Assembly (NCBI GenBank): GCA_003991915.1
Contig: RQTK01000441.1
Span: forward strand, 7,532-71,531
Length of the DNA: 64,000 nt
Direction of reading: 5' to 3'
From: Elysia chlorotica
Lineage: Eukaryota > Mollusca > Gastropoda > Plakobranchidae
Program-made: the position numbers and the translations under genes
The notes under the pieces: model-generated
The model's database searches: none
What the model was told of the DNA's origin: nothing
What the model saw: only the letters and a program-made list of their open reading frames with translations
Part shown: piece after piece, positions 49,821 through 64,000 of the stretch
Numbering within the stretch: position 1 is the stretch's first letter
How the letters are laid out: every line of letters begins with the position of its first letter

Positions 49821-52205
49821 GGGGGGAGAAAATGTGCAGACAAATCCCGAAATTGTATATTTAGTATGTTTAATAGTTAATCAGTCTCTCCAGTATTGGT
49901 CGCTCCCGTCTTTCCTCTTTCTTCTCTCTCTGCTCACCTTGTCCCCAAAGGTTTCTAAACAGCAATGCCTGGTCCACTAATCAATACGTCTACAAGGTCT
50001 GGGTGATTGGTAATCGATTTTTCGTCATAGCTACCACACGAGAGATCACTATTTCAGAATCAGCTCCACGCAAATCAATCAATTGCGCCTGACTCTACCG
50101 ACCGATTATTTTATTCATTCGTAGCGTGACTTAAAATTGTATCGAAATTATAGTTAACGTTCTCTGTATTGTACAATCTTGTGCAAACTTATGGACACCT
50201 AATAGTAAAATATATACATGTAGTGTAGTTATGTTCTCGGTAATTGGTTGGAAGCTTTTAGAAATACATGAAAACTTTGCCGATGCGAGTGGGTCTGCTT
50301 TACATGCTCAATTTATTTGAAGGAATTTCCACGGTGCTTATTTTTTAGGTAATATTTAGTGAACAGTGCACGTTTGGGAAACGGCGTTCCTCACGAGTCA
50401 TAATGAATATTCGGAACATGCTGCCTTTATTCCTTTAGGTGAAAGTGAATAGGTGGAGTTCAATCTAACTGAACCCGCCTCAAATGTGCCTCAAATATTG
50501 GTTTTGTTATTAGAATGTACTAGAATATCGATTATAGATGGCTTAGCCAGCTAACTAAAAATTACACCAGTCTGAAGACTAGAAGAGCTGACCGACGAAG
50601 GGAGTGCAAACTCAGCCCAGCTTTAAAGGCTGTCTATGCATTTATTTGGCATTTTTAGAGGTATCATAATGATCACTTTGAAATGTAAAAAAAAACACAC
50701 ATTTGATGTCGAGTCATTTTCATGGATGTAGCACCAATAAGGTAAAGCTAACTTCAAAAGGAAAAGGCGTTTCAACGGGCGAGGTGGAAAGTTATAGTAC
50801 ATCTACTACAACCTAAGATTTTCGCATTCTAGCTGCAATGGCACCTTAAAAGCAGACATGGGGCTTGAGGCTTGCACTTTTGAGATTTCATTGTGAGATT
50901 GCCAAAATTCTGGCAAGTTTCGTGTTAATTTTGATGTCGTTTTCATAAGTAAGAGGTATTTTACTTCTATCTTTACTTGATGGAGCTACAATGTATACAG
51001 GCCATGGTTTTCATGTTGATTATTGATGACTTGGGGACATCAGATTCTTGTATTTATATAGATAACACTGCCCATCACATTTAAAGGACAACAATATGAA
51101 ACAATTTGACATTGAAATTGCTCATATCTGAAAAAAAGAAAAAGAAAAAAGGGGTCTAGGGGAATGTGTATTCTTTCTCAGCACACACGTATACGTCTTT
51201 TAAACATTAATTTTGTCTATTTAATGCGATGGGCAGTGTTATCTATAAGTTTTCCACTATACGGTACCTAAATTTAGATTTGGATTTGCTTGGGGGCGTA
51301 ACTATCTTCACCCCTGAAACTCTTATATTAGTACATTTTTACCGTAATGTTGATATTTCCTAAAAATTAAACTATTCTCCCTCACAAAAAGGTATACATC
51401 GATATGTACTAGTCATAACATAAATAGTTAATGTTTTTCAGTTGGTATAGTTAAATTTCAACTCACAACGTTAACACAGTAAAAAAATCATTAGATCTAA
51501 TCAGCAGTCAAGGGATTTCCAGAAGTGATTAGTTTAATCTTTTTTTTTCACCTTGGCAATGATGTTTCGTTACTAATGCGAAAAAAACAACCACATCAGG
51601 TGTTTAAATATTATAGCAACGGATTCGCGTATTGAATGAGAAGCATTTTTTTTTAAATACCGGTATGATGTATGTGTCGTGGTCTTAGATGCGCATTATG
51701 CTAGATCTAACCAACCAACCAAATGAAACAAAAAATTCCTGACGCATTTATAATTTTACACGGTTTTTCGCTAATCCGTGAAACCAACACATTCCGTACT
51801 CAATCTATAGTGCGCTTTATGTGGACTGTTTTACCCGTCTATAAATCGCCGATTAAAAAACAATTTCTTTTTCTTTGAATATGTCAGATTTTAAACAGTA
51901 GGGGCCTATGCTTTATTCCGTCAAGTTCACCCTCGATAAGATATATTAATGCCGTGGCCATATATTTGATAACATTTTGTTTCAACATTTTAAATAATGT
52001 TCCAATTGTCTGTTGGTTCCAGAACACAGTTTGCTACTGACGAAGTCAACAAGTAAATACTGGTAGATGCAAATCTGAGAACTGACTTTAAACAATCATG
52101 TGCCTTTAGATCATTTGTTTTGTTGACACACTATCAGCTATTCAGGAGCCCTTAAGACAGATTTCTCGAGAGGATTATCACAGGGACCTTCAGATCTAAC
52201 AAGCC
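48399..52205. other. Gene-poor region upstream of the claudin-like gene
   Basis: No coding exon recognised. 48510-48790 is GC-richer than its surroundings and ends in a donor-like GGAGAG|GTAGGC near 48711. It could be a noncoding first exon, unsupported otherwise. Also present: an AGATCTAG cluster (49020-49210), a short GA tract (49785-49817) and a 25-bp inverted repeat (51058-51247). Confidence 0.5.
49020..49210. repeat. AGATCTAG palindrome cluster
   Basis: About ten TAGATCTAGAT-type palindromes and half-palindromes within 190 bp, the densest cluster in the window. Confidence 0.7.
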
Positions 52206-58732
<6,527 letters not shown>

Positions 58733-59025
58733 TAGTCATACCTTGGAGAAGAAAATGTCCCTAAATACAACCACATAATTATGAGTTACAGAAGACTAAA
58801 TACTTTGAAACACTCAACAAAGTGCACACTTTAGCAGGAATGTGGGCCAGTTATGGCTTCCACTAGATGAATGAGGCCGAGCTCGTGAAACTCAAAGTTT
58901 GACTTTTACTGCATCATCAGTAGACAAATGGAGTAGGGCAATTTTTATTATATTTTAAACAATTTACATTCCTAAACTCAATATGTACTGCATTTGTCTT
59001 TAATAAATCAACCAAAACACATGCA
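58733..59025 (+). other. 3'UTR of the claudin-like gene
   Basis: Sequence after the TAG at 58732 reaches an AATAAA at 59002-59007, a plausible poly(A) signal. Confidence 0.65.
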
Positions 59026-59595
59026 AACGCACAAGTACCCAGCTAAAAATACTTTTTACTTGGGGGTTCAATTTTTTCCCTTTTTTAAAAATAAATTTCA
59101 GAGCCAAGTCATCCTTCTGTGTTAAATACACGTGTATATTAAATAAACATTTTAATCTTTTTGTTTTCTTTGGAGATTTTGTTAAAACCCATATGAGCAT
59201 AGACCAGCTATTATCAGTTTTTACACAACCCCTATCCAAAATTATTATTCCCTTTGTTAAGCTTATAAGAAAGAAACAAAAACCCTGTTTAATTATAATT
59301 TCAGGACATACATTTTTATTTAAGAAAACCCCTTCTACTGCAGCTAGAAACTACTTAAACCCGCACATTTTTTAATGGAACATTTTTTCTAACTAAATCA
59401 TTTTAGTGAGATTGTCCTCACTATTGGTGCTTTTGTTAAAAATCTTTCAGATCAGAAATAGTTGTTATCTGATCTAGTTCCTTTTATTCTATTTTCATAT
59501 TCTGTTTACAATTTAAATTTTATAAAGTATACAGATCATTTTTGATGATATTATGTTTTCGAACTTTTGAGAAGTTCTACGTACAATGCAACGAA

Positions 59596-59945
59596 ATATC
59601 TTAGAAAACTCAACAGTCATTTTGTTTGCTTAAGTGTATGCTGCAACAAAGAGTATGTGAACACGTAAATATATAATAATAATAATAATAATAATAGTAA
59701 ATAATACAAAAATAAAATAAAAGTAATAATAATAAAAAAACAAAACAAATAACATTCATTATTATCATTAAAGTATATTGCATAGGTTTGTAGAGACAAT
59801 TCGTAAGGAAATTAACATGCATGAGGGAGAAAAAAAAAATTTTAAATCAGCGAAGAAAAAAAAAAACGTACATATTTACGTGTTCACATACTCTTTGTTG
59901 CAGCATACACTTAAGCAAACAAAATGACTGTTGAGTTTTCTAAGA

Positions 59946-59952
<7 letters not shown>
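59596..59952. repeat. Inverted repeat with AAT arrays
   Basis: Arms 59596-59674 and 59872-59952 are about 78-bp reverse complements (CTTAGAAAACTCAACAGTCA on the left). The left arm is followed by AAT repeats and the right arm by a longer ATT array (59948-60016). No coding capacity. MITE-like by shape only. Confidence 0.85.
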
Positions 59953-60016
<64 letters not shown>

Positions 60017-60019
60017 TGT

Positions 60020-61406
60020 GAGAATAATGTTAAAGGTATATAATTCTTTTGAAAAACAAAGGGAAATAACCATTGGGAAAAGGAATTTAAAAAGATTGTC
60101 ATATCTCTTCGAAAGAAGCTGTTAAGCATAATAGTTCATATTGCAGTTTTAGAGGCATATTATTGTAACTGCATAGAGTTACAATATTGCAATCTTACTT
60201 TTCTTTGAAAGATCTGACCAGTTTTCAAATAGCATGATTTTTATAGCACAAGAGTGATCTTGAACTAACACATGGAAAATGAATCTCTTATTTCTGCACT
60301 TTTAAAAAGTATGCTTTAGTGGTCTCCCAAATAGGGAAAAGGGCTTCTCAGTTATCATTTTCAGACCAATCCCAGCTTAAAAATTTGGTAACAGCTGCTC
60401 CAGCTTTGACTAAACATGTAGTTAGATTTGTATATTAGTGTACACCCATTCTAATTAATTATTATTATCTGTTTTCATGCTGCCCAGATTATGGCATACT
60501 ATTATGGGGTACACTCCAAAACTATTTGTTGGACAATTTTGTTAGCTTCTATTTTTAAACCAACAAAATTCAACATAAAATAGAGTTGGCCAACCAATTA
60601 TGTATAGTTTAGTGTATGTTGAATAAAAATGTATGATGACTTCAAAATTGTACCTTACATTTTTGTAAGTTAAAAAGGAAAAAGAAAATCATGAAAATTT
60701 ACCTTGGCCCTCCAAACACCACCGAATTAGCTCTGACGTGATGAGACCATATACTAGGACCTCATTCTTGATCAGGGTTCTCATGGCTCAAAGGGTTTTT
60801 TGTGTGCTCCAAAGCTAATCAGATTGACATGTTAAAGTCTAGAAGCAAACTTTTGGAGAAAAAACGATCCTTGTATAACCTTAAATACGAGTTCTTAGTA
60901 CGAGCTCTAAATCTTAAATGAAATATTAAAATGTAAACAATAAACAGATAAAAAGTTGTATTGAAGTTAATAAGCAGATCACCTTGGCACCAGATTTACA
61001 GCTGTTTCATCTTTTTTTTATGGGGTAAACAGCAAAAGATGCGGATTATGAAGGAATTTCAATTAAGAATTAAAAACCTTTAGTTTTACCAAACGAAGGG
61101 GAAAAGTTATTGTCAATCGTTAGAATAACTGAAGAAAAAAAAAATGACTACTTCCTTTGCTTCAAAGCAACTTTTAAATATTCATTATTGAAAGAATTTA
61201 GGAAGGCCTACTCAACCTTGGGTAAGACAAAAGTGTATCCTAAACATCACCCAATAATCAACAGATTTTGGAAAGTAGGCCTATATTGTAAACATTACTA
61301 TTTCGACCAATTTGTACATGACTTGTAACATATAAAAGAGACGCATGTTATAGAGCCTACATATAATACATTTATTAAGATAATTTTATCTGTAATTGTA
61401 TCCATT

Positions 61407-61492
<86 letters not shown>

Positions 61493-62337
61493 ATATTGTG
61501 TGATAACAAATCTGCTTAATCATAATTTTGTAGGCAAGCAATAAGTATTGATGGCAACCTCTGAAGTTTAATGCAGATAAAATATCATATCTTTTTGTTC
61601 ATTACTTCCCTTGCCCTTGAAGTTGCTTGATGGATGATTATATCATCCAAGTACCAAGAAAAAATTCTTGCCATGACATTTCTACTGTTTTCATAGAGAA
61701 CCTAAATTATGTCTTTACCCATTTATCCTTCCCCACTTTTTTAGAAATGATGATGCAAAAAAAAAAAAAAAATTATAATGTCTAGTCAATTTTAACATTA
61801 AAAATTTTGTGCTAATATTAAAGCCACTTTGAACCTGTCAAATTCTAGACTTTACATAAGCTTAATAGCTTACGCCATATGATTTTGTCATAGAATTTTT
61901 TCTTTTTTTACGCTCAATGGATAAATTTGGTCTCATTTGCTAAAGTTTCCATTTACCTAGCTGCCACAATGTCTATATGAAGTATTTTATTGTTTATGAT
62001 ATTTCCACCAAAATTTGTCTAATTTTTTTAAATTTTTCCTCTTCTTTTTCTTTTATTAACCTTTATCTATCCATTGAAAGTCTAACCATGTGATACTTAT
62101 ACACCGTTTTAAATCATTTCACAAACTAGAAGTTGCTTAACTGTTAATGTTTAGCAGGTTGTAGAAAGTTATCCGATTTGGAAACAAGAGCACTGTACTA
62201 TAGAGTACAATCTGGTTAAGCCAAAATAGACAAAACACATTGTATATATGCACTTTCAATTCTTATAGTTGTTATTTTTATCATGTTCATCAGTAATGTT
62301 CATAGTTGTATGCATTGTTTTACTTTATGTTTTGCAG
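60020..62337. other. Gene-poor region with ATT array
   Basis: AT-rich, with an ATT array at 61409-61491. A 72-codon open frame at 61110-61328 has no recognisable features or splice context and is not called as a gene. Confidence 0.5.
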
Positions 62338-62495
62338 ATGAAGGCCACAAATGCAGTGAGTACAAATATCAACGCATCTTCTACACGAATTCGTCTTTTG
62401 GCATGAATGTGTATTGGAAAAGCTATTTAATCCGTGTACTGAGATGCAGTGACCAGAACACAACTTCACTTCACTTCAAAGAATGTTCTCTATAA
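62338..62495 (+). CDS. Possible terminal coding exon, unassigned
   Basis: A good acceptor (TTATGTTTTGCAG) is followed by an open phase-1 segment to a TAA at 62495, with an AATAAA at about 62576. It encodes a Cys-containing sequence (GHKCSEYKYQRIFYTNSSFG ... KECSL). All claudin-like introns are also phase 1, so an alternative 3' exon of that gene is conceivable. It may equally belong to an unseen gene, or be chance. Confidence 0.3.
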
Positions 62496-62579
62496 CTTAT
62501 TGAGGAAAGTTCACAAAAGACGAACCCGTGTAGAAGACTTGTTGGAGTTTGTACTCACTGTGAGGCCTTGAAGGGGAAT

Positions 62580-64000
62580 AAAGTGGGAGGCATCAAAAAG
62601 TTTTAATTAATTTTGCCCATGTGTGCTAGCTTTTCAAATATAATCTGAATATCACCAGAGATAAGTTATTTCATAGTAGAACTTTGTGTAAGCTTTTTTG
62701 TTGCTCAAAATAAGACTATCCAGGCATTTTCAAGATATGGAACATCTATATTTTAGACTGAAGATGTCAATAAGAAAAAAGCAAATCATTTGTGCTGCTT
62801 ATATGTTTTCTTTTTCATTTAACATTTTTTTAATGTGAAATTGTAAAACGATGTCATTTGGTTTGAACGTCTTAAGTGAAGATCTGACAGAACGCTAAAA
62901 AGATTTGCCATGTAATCTTGTAAAACGTTGTGAATCTAGGTTGCTGCAGTTACATGACCAAATCTAGGGTTTAAAAAGTGATTTTCTACTTATTTGAATT
63001 GAAGTATAAATGTAAAAAAAAGTGGTATTACATTTTGTTACTCATATTTAGATATGTCTTTTTACAAATATTGTGTTTTGTTTATAAAAGAAACGTTTTA
63101 TTAGTGTTAGTTAGTATAGTTTAAATAAGGGCCCTTTTTATTCATGTAAACTCCCCTAATTAGATTTTTTTCTCCTGAAAATGAAATGTATGGGCTGCAT
63201 CAAGAGTCTATTAGAAATTGATCAGTTTTGAATAAGGAGAGATACAGTTTCTGGAATTGTTAAAACAAATAGAATGATATAAAGCTCAATTTACCTTAAA
63301 ATTATCTTTTTATGTTCATGGACTTCATTATGTTATCTTCAAACGTTATACGTTGTTTTTTGTCTTGCAATTTTTTAAGTCACACTTTACTTCTTCATCT
63401 TTTTTTTATGTTCCTATATCTACTAATTATATACACAATTTATTTACATGTGTAAATTCATCACGTTGCAATTTTTTTATTGTGTAGACACCATATATTC
63501 TATGCAATGCCTTTTCAATATCTATTGATTTCAGTCGGTTTGTTTTGTTATGAAGTAAGCCTATTCAGACATTGTCAAAGTACATTCTTTAAAAAGGTTT
63601 TGGAACCCCAGAAAAAAAGTTTAAAAAAAAAGCCAACACGTAACCCATTAGAAATTTGTGAGTGAAGTCCCCAACTAGATAAGGAAAAACTGGATCAATG
63701 TGCTTTGTTTGAAATGTATCCACAATGAATATGAATACATATCATTATGCACTTGTTATGGTATTGTAAGTTTTATATCAACCTGATATTGTAACCACCA
63801 ATCCAAAATACTTACTTTTTGATTTATTCATAGATATTGTCTTTGAAATGTTTTTTAACACACCTTTCTCAGGAATAAAATCTGTAAGTATAATAAGTGA
63901 AAACACAGTAGTGTGTCTATATAAAAGAGTGATTAATTTTAAGTGTGAGTAATTCACAAAAGAAATTTCGAAAGTAAACAGACAAAAACATTCCATATTT
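62580..64000. other. No gene seen
   Basis: AT-rich sequence without recognisable exons, repeats or elements on either strand. Confidence 0.5.

Noticed and set aside
61110-61328. 72-codon plus-strand frame
   Set aside because: AT-rich chance frame; an internal donor-like GGTAAG but no acceptor, domain or neighbouring exon.

Overview
The window is AT-rich animal DNA with short GT-AG exons, long introns, many microsatellites and several tRNA-derived SINEs sharing one 3' body. Frequent AGATCTAG-type palindromes and the gene content suggest a mollusc, probably a gastropod. That placement is inference.

Layout. (1) 0.8-15.6 kb, minus strand: RSPH10B, a MORN-repeat radial-spoke protein of motile cilia. 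Seventeen phase-consistent coding exons plus one candidate are visible, and the 3' end lies outside the window. Three middle exons sit in a nearly identical tandem duplication of about 1.28 kb. (2) 15.6-16.8 kb: a head-to-head promoter region holding an exact RFX X-box match and a 584-bp MITE-like element. (3) 16.8-26.1 kb, plus strand: ITGB1BP1 (ICAP-1), a PTB-domain integrin-tail binding protein complete in six coding exons. The end of its fifth exon has been amplified into an intronic minisatellite. (4) 25.7-28.4 kb: a 2.2-kb imperfect palindrome containing part of the ITGB1BP1 3'UTR and two copies of a foldback DNA element, followed by a third partial copy. (5) 30.5-45.6 kb, minus strand: large exons of an unrecognised, intrinsically disordered, probably nuclear protein (or two adjacent genes). 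It has an AT-hook, a CtBP-type PLDLT motif and several tiers of internal duplication. (6) 45.6-52.2 kb: gene-poor DNA with SINE and LINE fragments, microsatellites and a run of Ns. (7) 52.2-59.0 kb, plus strand: a complete four-exon claudin/PMP22-family four-pass membrane protein. (8) 59-64 kb: gene-poor, with an inverted repeat, ATT arrays and one possible terminal exon.

The genes do not form a pathway. RSPH10B and ITGB1BP1 may share a bidirectional promoter region. The strongest unusual themes are repeats made from, or abutting, splice sites (near 0.8, 23, 38 and 56.7 kb) and the repeat-built disordered protein at 31-43 kb. All exon calls come from reading the sequence, reading-frame phase and remembered family sequences. 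No search was run.
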